From positions 14,728,983 to 14,792,982 of the forward strand of contig NC_087077.1 in the NCBI RefSeq assembly GCF_026151205.1: a stretch of 64,000 nucleotides of DNA, given 5' to 3'. The notes below the pieces were generated by a model, which did not search any database, was not told the origin of the DNA, and saw only the letters and a program-made list of their open reading frames with translations. Made by a program: the position numbers and the translations under genes. This DNA is from Bolinopsis microptera (Eukaryota; Ctenophora; Tentaculata; Lobata; Bolinopsidae). Positions 23,601-33,786 of this stretch are shown piece by piece (the stretch's first letter is position 1; the number at the start of each line of letters is the position of its first letter).

Positions 23601-26600
23601 ACATTAATATAATTTTATTATTTCATATTAAACCTAGGACAAACTATTATTTAAATTCCTTTACCTGCCACGACATGAAGGAGAAGGACTGGTACAAGAT
23701 CTGGATCTCTTCCTTGTTCCTGTACCAACAGCATGGTTGCAGGAACAAGTTCCCCAACTCCCCAGTTAGAAAACCCTCCGTTAATCGTCTTACAGCACTG
23801 GTCATCACAACTCCCTGACATTGAGGCAGATCCCGGACATGAACTGTGGGTTGAGAATTCGCCATGATTTTAAGACTTTTTCATGCTTTTAATCACATTC
23901 AACTTTATGTCACTATCTTTTTTTTTCTCTGCTTTAAATGACTCAAGATACTTTACGATGCGATGCTTACCTGCCACCACAAGAAGGAGCAGGATTGTTG
24001 CAGGATCTTGACTGAGTCCTAGTGCCGGTACCAGTGGCATGGTTACAGGAACAACTGCTCCAACCACCCCATTTAGACCAAACGCCGTCAGTGGTAAGAC
24101 AGCACTGATCGTCACAATGTCCCGTATCAATCGTAGATCCAACACAAGAACTGAACACAAAATGTCGGTGAGAAGCGTTCATTGGCATAAACTGGACTGA
24201 AATTATGTTAGCGAACAATTATAGGCGCTACGCCTTCTGGAACACTTTTAAATGTAATGTCAGAACTTCAATCAAATAAATTATGCGGAATTCCTGCCCA
24301 ATCAAACTTAAAGTCTGGCTTCATGTTAATGTACGGTCAAAAACATTTTTGTGTCCATAGTCATGTCTACCCAAAATTATATCTGGTGTCCATCTAATGT
24401 CAGCCCAAAATGAAGTCCGATAACTATAAGATAGATGCTTAAGAGTTACCAAACATTATTTAAATAGGGCTATATGTCCACAGTAATATAATTTCATATT
24501 AAAAGTTAAAATTAGGACAAACTATTATTTAAATTCCTTTACCTGCCACGACAAGAAGGAGAAGGACTGGTACAAGATCTGGATCTGGTCCTTGTCCCTG
24601 TACCAACAGCATGGTTGCAGGAACAGGTTCCCCAACTTCCCCAGTTAGAAAACCCTCCGTTAATCGTCTTACAGCACTGGTCATCACAACTCCCTGACAT
24701 TGAGGCAGATCCCGGACATAATCTGTGGGTTGAGAATTCGCCATGATTTTAAGATTTTTCACGCTTTTAATCACATTCAACTTTATGTCACTATCTTTTT
24801 TTTCTCTGCTTTAAATGACTGAAGATACTTTACGATGCGATGCTTACCTGCCACCACAAGAAGGAGCAGGATTGTTGCAGGATCTTGACTGAGTCCTAGT
24901 GCCGGTACCAGTGGCATGGTTACAGGAACAACTGCTCCAACCACCCCATTTAGACCAAACGCCGTCAGTAGTAAGACAGCACTGATCGTCACAATGTTCC
25001 GTATCAATCGTAGATCCAACACAAGAACTGAACATAAAATGTCGGTGAGAAGCGTTCATTGGCATAAACTGGACTGAAATTATGTTAGCGAACAATTATA
25101 GGCGCTAAGCCTTCTGGCGTACTTTTAAATGTAATGTCAGAACTTCAATCAAATAAATTATGCGGAATTCCTGCCCAATCAAACTTAAAGTCTGGCTTCA
25201 TGTTAATGTACGGTCAAAACATTTTTGTGTCCATAATCATGTCTACCCAAAATTATATCCGGTGTCCATCTAATGTCAGCCCAAAATGAAGTCCGATAAC
25301 TATAAGATAGATGCTTAAGAGATACCAAACATTATTTAAATAGTGCTATATGTCAACAGTAATATAATTTCATATTAAAAGTTAAAACTAGGACAAACTA
25401 TTATTTAAATTCCTTTACCTGCCACGACAAGAAGGAGAAGGACTGGTACAAGATCTGGATCTGGTCCTTGTCCCTGTACCAACAGCATGGTTGCAGGAAC
25501 AGGTTCCCCAACTTCCCCAGTTAGAAAACCCTCCGTTAATCGTCTTACAGCACTGGTCATCACAACTCCCTGACATTGAGGCAGATACCGGACATGAACT
25601 GTGGGTTGAGAATTCGATAAGATTTTAAGATCTTCACACTTTTAATCACATTCAACTTTATGTCACTATCTTTTTTTTCTCTGCTTTAAATGACTCAAGA
25701 TACTTTACGATGCGATGCTTACCTGCCACCACAAGAAGGAGCAGGATTGTTGCAAGATCTTGACTGAGTCCTAGTGCCGGTACCAGTGGCATGGTTACAG
25801 GAACAACTGCTCCAACCACCCCATTTAGACCAAACCCCGTCAGTGGTAAGACAGCACTGATCGTCACAATGTCCCGTATCAATCGTAGATCCAACACAAG
25901 AACTGAACATAAAATGTCGGTGAGAAGCGTTCATTGGCATAAACTGGACTGAAATTATGTTAGCGAAAAATTATAGGCGCTAAGCCTTCTGGCGTACTTT
26001 TAAATTTAATGTCAGAACTTCAATCAAATAAATTATGCGGAATTCCTGCCCAATCAAACTTAAAGTCTGGCTTCATGTTAATGTACGGTCAAAAACATTT
26101 TTGTGTCCATAATCATGTCTACCCAAAATTATATCCGGTGTCCATCTAATGTCAGCCCAAAATGAAGTCCGATAACTATAAGATAGATGCTTAAGTGTTA
26201 CCAAACATTATTTAAATATGGCTATATGTCCACAGTAATATAATTTCATATTAAAAGTTAAAACTAGGACAAACTATTATTTAAATTCCTTTACCTGCCA
26301 CGACAAGAAGGAGAAGGACTGGTACAAGATCTGGATCTGGTCCTTGTCCCTGTACCAACAGCATGGTTGCAGGAACAGGTTCCCCAACTTCCCCAGTTAG
26401 AAAACCCTCCGTTAATCGTCTTACAGCACTGGTCATCACAACACTCTGACATTGAGGCAGATCCCGGACATGATCTGTTGGTTGAGAATTCGTCATGATT
26501 TTAAGATTTTTTCACGCTTTTAATCACATTCAACTTTATATCACTACAATTTTTTCCTCTGTCCTAAAGGACTCAAGATTCTTTACGATGCAATGCTTAC

Positions 26601-29600
26601 CTGCCACCACAAGAAGGAGCAGGATTATTGCAGGATCTTGACTGAGTCCTAGTGCCGGTACCAGTGGCATGGTTACAGGAACAACTGCTCCAACCACCCC
26701 ATTTAGACCAAACCCCGTCAGTGGTAAGACAGCACTGATCGTCACAATGTCCTGTATCAATCGTAGATCCAACACAGGAACTGAAAATAAAATGTCGGTG
26801 AGAACCGTTCATTGGCATAAACTGGACGGAAATTACGTAAGCGGACTAAGCTAAGCTTTAGGCATCCTTGTAAATGTCATGTCCGAACTTCAATCAAATA
26901 AATTATGCGGAATTCCTGCCCAATCAAACTTAAAGTTTGACTTCTATGTTGATGTACGTTCAAAAACATTTTTGTGTCCATAATCGTGTCTACCTAAAAT
27001 TATTTCCGGTGGCCATCTAATGTCAGCCCAAAATGAAGTCCGATAACAATAAGATAGATGCTGAAGAGTTAGCAACCATTGCTTAATGGCCATATGTGCA
27101 CATTAATATAATTTCATATTAAACCTAGGACAAACTATTATTTAAATTCCTTTACCTGCCACGACAAGAAGGTGAAGGACTGGTACAAGTTCTGGATCTG
27201 TTCCTTGTTCCTGTACCAACAGCATGGTTGCAGGAACAGGTTCCCCAACTTCCCCAGTTAGAAAACCCTCCGTTAATCGTCTTACAGCACTGGTCATCAC
27301 AACTCCCTGACATTGAGGCAGATCCCGGACATGAACTGTGGGTTGAGAATTCGCTAAGATTTTAAGATCTTCACGCTTTTAATCACATTCAACTTTATGT
27401 CACTATCTTTTTTTTGTCTGCTATAAAATACTCAAAATACTTTACGATGCGATGCTTACCTGCCACCACAAGAAGGAGCAGGATTGTTGCAGGATCTTGA
27501 CTGAGTCCTAGTGCCGGTACCAGTGGCATGGTTACAGGAACAACTGCTCCAACCACCCCATTTAGACCAAACCCCGTCAGTAGTAAGACAGCACTGATCG
27601 TCACAATGTTCCGTATCAATCGTAGATCCAACACAGGAACTGAACATAAAATGTCGGTGAGAAGCGTTCATTGGCATAAACTGGACTGAAATTATGTTAG
27701 CGAACAATTATAGGCGCTAAGCTTTAGGCATCCTTGTAAATGTAATTTCCAAACTCTGATTAGATAAATTCTGCGGAATTCATGCCCAATTAAACTTAAA
27801 GTTTGGATTCCATGTTCATGAGCGTTCAAAAACATTTTTATGTCCATAATCATGTCTACCCAATATTATTTCCGGTGGTTATCTAATGTCAGCCCAAAAT
27901 GAAGTCCGATAACTATAAGATAGATGCTGAAGAGTTACCAAACATTGCTTAATGGCCGTATGTCCACATTAATATAATTTTATTATTTCATATTAAACCT
28001 AGGACAAACTATTATTTAAATTCCTTTACCTGCCACGACAAGAAGGTGAAGGACTGGTACAAGTTCTGGATCTGTTCCTTGTTCCTGTATCAACAGCATG
28101 GTTGCAGGAACAGGTTCCCCAACTTCCCCAGTTAGAAAACCCTCCGTTAATCGTCTTACAGCACTGGTCATCACAACTCCCTGACATTGAGGCAGATCCC
28201 GGACATGAACTGTGGGTTGAGAATTCATCATGATTTTAAGATTTTTTCACGCTTTTAATCACATTCAACTTTATGTCACTATCTTTTTTTTTCTCTGCTT
28301 CAAATGACTCAAGATACTTTACGATGCGATGCTTACCTGCCACCACAAGAAGGAGCAGGATTGTTGCAGGATCTTGACTGAGTCCTAATGCCGGTGCCAG
28401 TGGCATGGTTACAGGAACAACTGCTCCAACCACCCCATTTAGACCAAACCCCGTCAGTGGTAAGACAGCACTGATCGTCACAATGTCCTGTATCAATCGT
28501 AGATCCAACACAGGAACTGAAAATAAAATGTCGGTGAGAAGCGTTCATTGGCATAATAACTTGACTGAGATTATGTTAGCGAACAATTATAGGCGCTAAG
28601 CCTTCTGGCGTACGGTCAAACAAGGTTGTTAAATACGTCAAATTTTCGTAAAAGAATATGACGTATTCGGTTCTATAAATAAAGAATACGTCGTAATACG
28701 CCGGAATACGGTAATTTCTATGGATTGTTAAATACGTCCACGAATACGCCATAATACGCCGTAATACGCTGATTTGTCAAAATTAAACATTACAGCTGCG
28801 CGCCACCCTCATCATTGATCATGCATTAAAGGAGTGCAGTTATACATGATAACTTAAATTTGTAATCAAATTTCATGGATAATAAGCTAACATTTTTTGC
28901 GAAATTATCAATTACATATTAATACATATTTAATGATTTCGTTTCCTAAAATGATCTCGCAATTATCAAAGTTTAAGACCATTTTCTAAAGTTCAGTCCC
29001 CTCAACATATTTGAATTTTTGAATTTTTTGAATAAAGAATACGTCGTAATACGTCAATTTTCGAGGATTAATACGTATTCGTATTCCAATACGTATTCCC
29101 TCCTAATACGTATTTAACAACCTTGCGGTCAAAAACATTTTTGTGTCAATAATCATGTCTACCCAATATTATTTCCGGTGGCCATCTAATGTCAGCCCAA
29201 AATGAAGTCCGATAACTATAAGATAGATGCTGAAGAGTTACCAAACATTGCTTAATGGCCATATGTCCACATTAATATAATTTTATTATTTCATATTAAA
29301 CCTAGGACAAATTATTATTTAAATTCCTTTACCTGCCACGACATGAAGGAGAAGGACTGGTACAAGATCTGGATCTGGTCCTTGTCCCTGTACCAACAGC
29401 ATGGTTGCAGGAACAGGTTCCCCAACTTCCCCAGTTAGAAAACCCTCCGTTAATCGTCTTACAGCACTGGTCATCACAACTCCCTGACATTGAGGCAGAT
29501 CCCGGACATGAACTGTGGGTTGAGAATTCGCCATGATTTTAAGATCTTCACGCTTTTAATCACATTCAACTTTATGTCACTATCTTTTTTTTTCTCTGCT

Positions 29601-32600
29601 TTAAATGACTCAAGATAAGATGAGTAAGTGGGGCTTTGTTTAAAAGTCGCATGAGTACGTAATGTTGATAGGTGAAAATTCTGTTTTTCCTCCACTAGCG
29701 AGCTCAACAAGTGAAACAAGTAGTTAATGACACAAAAATATTTTCGATGGTTTACATCTTCATCAGTTCTGAAATTTATCAATTAAAATTAAATATAACG
29801 ACAGGGAACATATGTGGTAAAACTCTGACAGAAAAATATATTAAATACTACGATACGAAGAATTATGACATACACTGATTACAAAATCTGATAACACCGG
29901 TTTAGCCGGATTTACTTGGACTAAATTTAGTGTTGAACAGTTGCACCTGTGCTACAGTTTGTTTTGTTTAAGTTTAAGTGACGTTAGTTTTCCAATTCGT
30001 AGGTGTTTTGTACTTTTATGTTTTGTTTAGTTTTGTAATCAGTTTATCTTATCTTATCTTATGAGGATTCGTTGCGACGCAACAAGGCCATCGAATGAGT
30101 CGACCACCTTTGTTATTTTACTTCGGCATTACCTGCATTACAATGTAAACCAGCACTTTCAAGGAAGAGCTTTACAAGAAGCCGAAGGATCGTTCCTAAG
30201 GCCAGCAACGGTTAAGGCTACCTGGCAGTTTATGTCATAATTCTTCGTATCGTAGTACTTAATATATTTTTCTGTCAGAGTTTTACCACATAATATGTTC
30301 CTTGTCGTTATATTTAATTTTAATTGATAAATTTCAGAACTGATGAAGATTTAGACCATCGAACATATTTTTGTGTCATTAACTACTTGTTTCACTTGTT
30401 GAGCTCGCTAGTGGAGGAAAAACAGAATTTTCACCTATCAACATGACTCAAGATACTTTACGATGCGATGCTTACCTGCCACCACAAGAAGGAGCAGGAT
30501 TGTTGCAGGATCTTGACTGAGTCCTAGTGCCGGTGCCAGTGGCATGGTTACAGGAACAACTGCTCCAACCACCCCATTTAGACCAAACCCCGTCAGTGGT
30601 TAGACAGCACTGATCGTCACAATGTCCTGTATCAATCGTAGATCCAACACAGGAACTGAAAATAAAATGTCGGTGAGAAGCGTTCATTGGCATAATAAAC
30701 TGGACTGAGATTATGTTAGCGAACAATTATAGGCGCTAAGCCTTTTGGCGTACTTTTAAAATTTAAATATAATGTCCGATCAGAAAAATCTTGCGGAATT
30801 CCTGCCCAATTAAACTTAAAGTCTGGCTTCATGTTGATTTACGATCTGGATCTCTTCCTTGTTCCTGTACCAACAGCATGGTTGCAGGAACAGGTTCCCC
30901 AACTTCCCCAGTTAGAAAACCCTCCGTTAATCGTCTTACAGCACTGACCATCACAACTCCCTGACATTGAGGCAGATCCCGGACATGAACTGTGGGTTGA
31001 GAATTCGCCATGATTTTAAGATTTTTTCACGCTTTTAATCGCATTCAACTTTATGTCACTATCTTTTTTTCTCTGCTTTAAATTGCTCAAGATACTTTAC
31101 AATGCGATGCTTACCTGCCACCACAAGAAGGAGCAGGATTGTTGCAGGATCTTGACTGAGTCCTAGTGCCGGTACCAGTGGCATGGTTACAGGAACAACT
31201 GCTCCAACCACCCCATTTAGACCAAACCCCGTCAGTGGTAAGACAGCACTGATCGTCACAATGTCCTGTATCAATCGTAGATCCAACACAGGAACTGAAA
31301 ATAAAATGTCGGTGAGAAGCGTTCATTGGCATAAACTGGACGGAATTTCAAAAACATTTTTGTGTCCATAATCATGTCTACCCAAAATTATATCCGGTGG
31401 CCATCTAATGTCAGCCCAAAATGAAGTCCGATAACTATAAGATAGATGCTGAAGAGTTACCAAACATTGCTTAATGGCCATATGTCCACATTAATATAAT
31501 TTTATTATTTCATATTAAACCTAGGACAAACTATTATTTAAATTCCTTTACCTGCCACGACAAGAAGGAGAAGGACTGGTACAAGATCTGGATCTCTTCC
31601 TTGTTCCTGTACCAACAGCATGGTTGCAGAACAGGTTCCCCAACTTCCCCAGTTAGAAAACCCTCCGTTAATCGTCTTACAGCACTGGTCATCACAACTC
31701 CCTGACATTGAGGCAGATCCCGGACATGAACTGTGGGTTGAGAATTCGCCATGATTTTAAGATTTTTTCACGCTTTTAATCACATTCAACTTTATGTCAC
31801 TATCTTTTTTTTTCTCTGCTTCAAATGACTCAAGATACTTTACGATGCGATGCTTACCTGCCACCACAAGAAGGAGCAGGATTGTTGCAGGATCTTGACT
31901 GAGTCCTAGTGCCGGTGCCAGTGGCATGGTTACAGGAACAACTGCTCCAACCACCCCATTTAGACCAAACCCCGTCAGTGGTAAGACAGCACTGATCGTC
32001 ACAATGTCCTGTATCAATCGTAGATCCAACACAGGAACTGAAAATAAAATATCTGTGAGAAGTGTTCATTGGCATAAACTGGACGGAATTTATGTTAGCG
32101 AACAATTATAGGCGCTAAGCCTTCTGGCGTACTTTTAAATGTAATGTCCGAACTTCAATCAAATAAATTATGCGGAATTCCTGCCTAATTAAACTTAAAG
32201 TCTGGCTTCTATGTTGATGTACGGTCAAAAACATTTTTGTGTCCATAATCATGTCTATCCAAAATTATTTCCGGTGGCCATCTAATGTCAGCCCAAAATG
32301 AAGTCCGATAACTATAAGATAGATGCTGAAGAGTTACCAAACATTACTTAATGGCCATATGTCCACATTAATATAACTTCATATTAAACCTAGGACAAAC
32401 TATTATTTAAATTCCTTTACCTGCCACGACAAGAAGGAGACGGACTGGTACAAGATCTGGATCTGGTCCTTGTCCCTGTACCAACAGCATGGTTGCAGAA
32501 ACAGGTTCCCCAACTTCCCCAGTTAGAAAACCCTCCGTTAATCGTCTTACAGCACTGGTCATCACAACTCCCTGACATTGAGGCAGATCCCGGACACGAA

Positions 32601-33786
32601 CTGTGGGTTGAGAATTCGCCATGATTTTAAGATTTTTTACGCTTTTAATCACATTCAACTTTATGTCATTATCTTTTTTTTTCTCTGCTTTAAAAGACTC
32701 AAGATACTTTACGATGCGATGTTTACCTGCCACCACAAGAAGGAGCAGGATTGTTGCAGGATCTTGACTGAGTCCTAGTGCCGGTACCAGTGGTATGGTT
32801 ACAGGAACAACTGCTCCAACCACCCCATTTAGACCAAACCCCGTCAGTGGTAAGACAGCACTGATCGTCACAATATCCTGTATCAATTTGAGTTAAGATC
32901 TGATCGGTCCGTTTCTTGGCATACAAATTTACGCCATCTATATCAATCGTAGATCCATCACAGAAACTGAAAATAAAATGTCGGTGAGAAGCGTTCATTG
33001 GCATAAACTGGACGGAAATTACGTGAGCAGACAATTATAGGCGCTAAGCCTTCTGTCTCTGGCGGCCTTATAAATGTAATATTAAACCTAGGACAAAACT
33101 ATTATTTAAATTCCTTTACCTGTCATGACAAGAAGGAGACGGACTGGTACAAGATCTGGATCTGGTCCTTGTTCTGTTCCAACAGCATGGTTGCAGGAAC
33201 AGGTTCCCCAACTTCCCCAGTTAGAAAACCCTCCGTTAATCGTCTTACAGCACTGGTCATCACAACTCCCTGACATTGAGGCAGATCCCGGACATGAACT
33301 GTGGGTTGAGAATTCGCTAAGATTTTAAGATTTTTTCACGCTTTTAATCACATTCAACTTTATGTCACTATCTTTTTTTTCTCTGCTTTAAAAGACTCAA
33401 GATACTTTACGATGCGATGCTTACCTGCCACCACAAGAAGGAGCAGGATTATTGCAGGATCTTGACTGAGTCCTGGTACCAGTAACAGTGGCATAGTTAC
33501 AGGAACAACTGCTCCAACCACCCCACCCAGACCACCCAGCATTTACTGGACTACCTGGGGATTATTTTCTTGCATAAAGTCTGGTTGATATAATTAGTAA
33601 AATCTAAATCTTCTAAATTACTTACATGTAGATTCTTATCGTTTTGTTTTGTTAGCTCTGTCCCCGAAGCCAATTATTTGATTACGGTATTGGGTACTTA
33701 CATGATCTTCGTCGTCGCCTTACTCTTAACCCGGCGTCTACATTGTAAACAAGGCATACAAGAATCAGCACTATTGACAACCTCAT
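8466..33786 (-). CDS. giant tandem-TSP1 single-pass membrane receptor gene (51 predicted exons)
   Basis: Gene model built from splice sites and phase. Exon 1 (33702-33786) encodes signal peptide MRLSIVLILVCLVYNVDA followed by basic GLRVRRRRRS. Exon 2 (33425-33554) holds the first TSP1 start. Then 46 exons, strictly alternating types B and A, each encode the end of one TSP1 domain and the start of the next. A 56-nt exon (9976-10031) closes the last TSP1, 8920-9036 encodes the transmembrane helix, and 8466-8617 the tail. Each array exon starts with one base of a split codon and ends with two, so all are interchangeable and skippable in frame. The mature product is about 2,950 aa if four one-base losses are sequencing errors. 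TSP1 hallmarks are WSKWGGWSSCSC, TRTQSRSC, and paired cysteines DDQCC. It probably acts as a cell-surface adhesion or recognition receptor; I recognise no orthologue. Introns host a LINE, MITEs and foldback elements. Confidence 0.85.
8920..9036 (-). CDS. TSP1 receptor transmembrane exon
   Basis: The exon lies between acceptor tagtttcag and donor GAAG|gtaaat. It encodes 38 residues with a ~24-residue hydrophobic helix (MVGITTAAIIFAGVVIATVV then FII), followed by RGK, a positive stop-transfer side. Its phases match the 56-nt exon upstream and the tail exon downstream. Confidence 0.8.
9158..9784. mobile_element. foldback/MITE in TSP1-receptor intron
   Basis: The ends are inverted copies of AGATGGCAAGTACGTACGG (9158 on, ending at 9784). 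Internal copies of GTACGGTACGTAC lie near both ends. It sits between the TM exon and the 56-nt exon. It has no ORF and no clear target-site duplication beyond TA/AA ambiguity. Confidence 0.75.
9829..9919. repeat. imperfect palindrome with CACGTG arms
   Basis: GAGTCATATTTGATTTGGCACGTGA (left) is mirrored by TCACGTGCCCAAAATATGACTC (right), with a small mismatch and a ~40-bp loop. It is adjacent to the MITE in the same intron. Confidence 0.6.
9976..10031 (-). CDS. TSP1 receptor 56-nt exon closing the last TSP1 domain
   Basis: The acceptor ttttttcag and donor GCA|gtaagt delimit SHCVGQTVKLDSCNVNDGC, the last third of a TSP1 fold equivalent to SCVGSTIDTGHCDDQCC. The entry phase equals that of the array exons; the exit phase switches to fit the TM exon. 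Confidence 0.75.
10354..33554 (-). CDS. TSP1 array, type A exons (24 copies, coordinate list)
   Basis: Type A encodes SCVGSTIDTGHCDDQCCL, TTDGVWSKWGGWSSCSC, then a TRTQSRSC core and PAPSCGG. Positions: 10354-10533, 10983-11162, 11844-12023, 12705-12884, 13573-13752, 14449-14627 (one base short), 15323-15502, 16193-16372, 17062-17241, 17915-18094, 20427-20606, 21227-21406, 23178-23357, 23971-24150, 24848-25027, 25723-25902, 26601-26780, 27460-27639, 28337-28516, 30476-30655, 31115-31294, 31858-32037, 32727-32966 (60-bp insertion), 33425-33554 (5' variant, exon 2). Donors read GGCAG|gtaagc and acceptors run into TTCCTGTG. The copy at 10354 is the most divergent (SNTGSCDDKCC, WSEWGGWSGCSC). Confidence 0.88.
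10677..33298 (-). CDS. TSP1 array, type B exons (23 copies, coordinate list)
   Basis: Type B encodes SCPGSASMSGSCDDQCCK, TINGGFSNWGSWGTCSC, then TRNRSRSC and SPSPSCGG. Positions: 10677-10856, 11540-11719, 12399-12578, 13267-13446, 14143-14322, 15018-15197, 15888-16067, 16765-16944, 17609-17788, 20120-20299, 20920-21099, 22221-22400, 23665-23843 (one base short), 24543-24722, 25419-25598, 26295-26474, 27156-27335, 28030-28209, 29333-29512, 30843-30989 (truncated), 31552-31730 (one base short), 32421-32600, 33120-33298 (one base short). Acceptors read cccacag|TTCATG and donors GGCAG|gtaaag. In two copies (24543, 26295) the first Ser codon is altered, because the last bases in + orientation are AAT or GAT instead of GAA. 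Confidence 0.88.
14449..14627 (-). CDS. TSP1 type A exon with one-base deletion
   Basis: This copy is 179 nt. GTCCCGTATCAA of its sisters reads GTCCGTATCAA, shifting the frame after STIDT. Splice sites are intact. It is either a homopolymer sequencing error or a genuine frameshift that would need exon skipping. Confidence 0.85.
18342..19974 (-). mobile_element. 5'-truncated non-LTR retrotransposon (LINE) with intact RT frame
   Basis: The insertion is in a TSP1-receptor intron between type A 17915-18094 and type B 20120-20299, flanked by an 11-bp duplication GGCTATCTAAC (18331-18341, 19975-19985). The minus strand is open for 530 codons right to the truncation point. The fragment begins inside the RT palm/fingers (IKKLKNYKSAGIDEISNEQL), includes FKAAFDS, the catalytic YADD box, a thumb region, and a C-terminal GRPRKSLND / LAADRKGWR tail typical of RTE/BovB- or L2-type elements; I cannot assign the clade. 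The endonuclease is missing. The 3' tail ends in an ATGTATGTAT microsatellite rather than poly-A. The clean ORF and exact TSD mean a recent insertion. Confidence 0.92.
21512..22013. mobile_element. hAT-like MITE copy 1
   Basis: Terminal inverted repeats CAAGGTTGTTAAATACGT are flanked by a perfect 8-bp target duplication CGGTCAAA (21504-21511, 22014-22021). The empty site CGGTCAAAAACATTTTTG is seen in many sister introns. It is non-coding, with many internal AATACGTCGTAATACG-type repeats. Confidence 0.9.
22552..23144. mobile_element. foldback element with ~225-bp arms, copy 1
   Basis: The left arm starts GTTGATAGGTGAAAATTCTG (22552) and the right arm is its reverse complement ending at 23144. 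The loop is about 145 bp. ATGACTCAAGAT occurs on both sides (~22490 and ~23145), suggesting a 12-13 bp target duplication with ~45 bp of extra sequence on the left. Confidence 0.85.
23665..23843 (-). CDS. TSP1 type B exon with one-base deletion
   Basis: This copy is 179 nt. CCAACTTCCCC of sister exons reads CCAACTCCCC (one T lost in +). This changes the frame within the WGSWGT segment. Confidence 0.85.
28621..29125. mobile_element. hAT-like MITE copy 2 (same insertion, duplicated)
   Basis: Near-identical to the element at 21512, with the same position in the repeat unit and the same CGGTCAAA flanks (28613-28620, 29126-29133). It was therefore copied with its host segment, not inserted independently. 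Confidence 0.9.
29664..30442. mobile_element. foldback element copy 2, interrupted by a SINE-like insertion
   Basis: This is the same foldback as at 22552 in the equivalent intron of the duplicated block. Its loop/right-arm junction is split by a 178-bp insertion (30048-30225). Confidence 0.85.
30048..30225 (-). mobile_element. SINE-like insertion with (ATAAG)n tail
   Basis: The insertion is flanked by CAGTTTAT (30040-30047 and 30226-30233). The copy-1 foldback supplies the empty site. On the minus strand it ends CCTCATAAGATAAGATAAG, a short microsatellite tail as in SINEs mobilised by RTE/CR1-type LINEs. No clear pol III box was identified. Confidence 0.75.
30843..30989 (-). CDS. truncated TSP1 type B exon with a replacement donor
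   Basis: The last 33 nt of a normal B exon (CTSPSPSCGG) and its intron edge are deleted, joining exon to inner intron sequence. The junction reads AGATC|gtaaat. That supplies a new GT donor leaving two bases, the same phase as normal, so the shortened exon (147 nt) could still splice in frame but lacks two cysteines of the domain. Confidence 0.75.
31552..31730 (-). CDS. TSP1 type B exon with one-base deletion
   Basis: 179 nt: TTGCAGGAACAGG of sisters reads TTGCAGAACAGG, one G lost. The frame shifts after CSCN. Confidence 0.85.
32727..32966 (-). CDS. TSP1 type A exon with in-frame 60-bp insertion
   Basis: The exon is 240 nt. Twenty extra residues (DGVNLYAKKRTDQILTQI plus flanks) sit between STID and TGYCDDQCC. 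TATCAAT flanks the insert on both sides, suggesting a short duplication or insertion. Frame and splice sites are preserved. Confidence 0.8.
33120..33298 (-). CDS. TSP1 type B exon with one-base deletion
   Basis: 179 nt: TTCCTGTACCAAC of sisters reads TTCTGTTCCAAC. The donor-proximal end is also altered (ctgtcatgac for ctgccacgac), converting one GG/C context. This is the second TSP1-array exon of the gene. Confidence 0.8.
33425..33554 (-). CDS. TSP1 receptor exon 2 (first TSP1 start)
   Basis: The acceptor ataatccccag at 33555 gives two bases that complete the Cys codon split from exon 1. The exon encodes SPVNAGWSGWGGWSSCSC through PAPSCGG and lacks the CVGSTID half found in array exons, as expected for the first repeat. 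Its length (130 nt) and both phases fit exactly. The polypyrimidine tract is weak. Confidence 0.65.
33702..33786 (-). CDS. TSP1 receptor exon 1: signal peptide
   Basis: The start ATG (33784-33786) opens a classic signal peptide, MRLSIVLILVCLVYNVDA, with likely cleavage after VDA. A run of arginines (RVRRRRRS) follows, a potential furin-type site. The donor is strong (TCAT|gtaagtacc). The one-base overhang pairs with exon 2 to make Cys. Confidence 0.7.

Noticed and set aside
10350-33542. Repeated short ORFs in the other frame of the TSP1 exons (LDLRLIRDIVTISAVLPLT type, and MANSQPTVHVRDLPQ type)
   Set aside because: They are shadow frames of the TSP1 exons; the cysteine and tryptophan pattern, splice sites and phase all favour the TSP1 frame.
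10354-33554. CRISPR-like regular array
   Set aside because: Units are ~870 bp with 180-bp coding exons and splice sites; this is an exon array in an animal gene.
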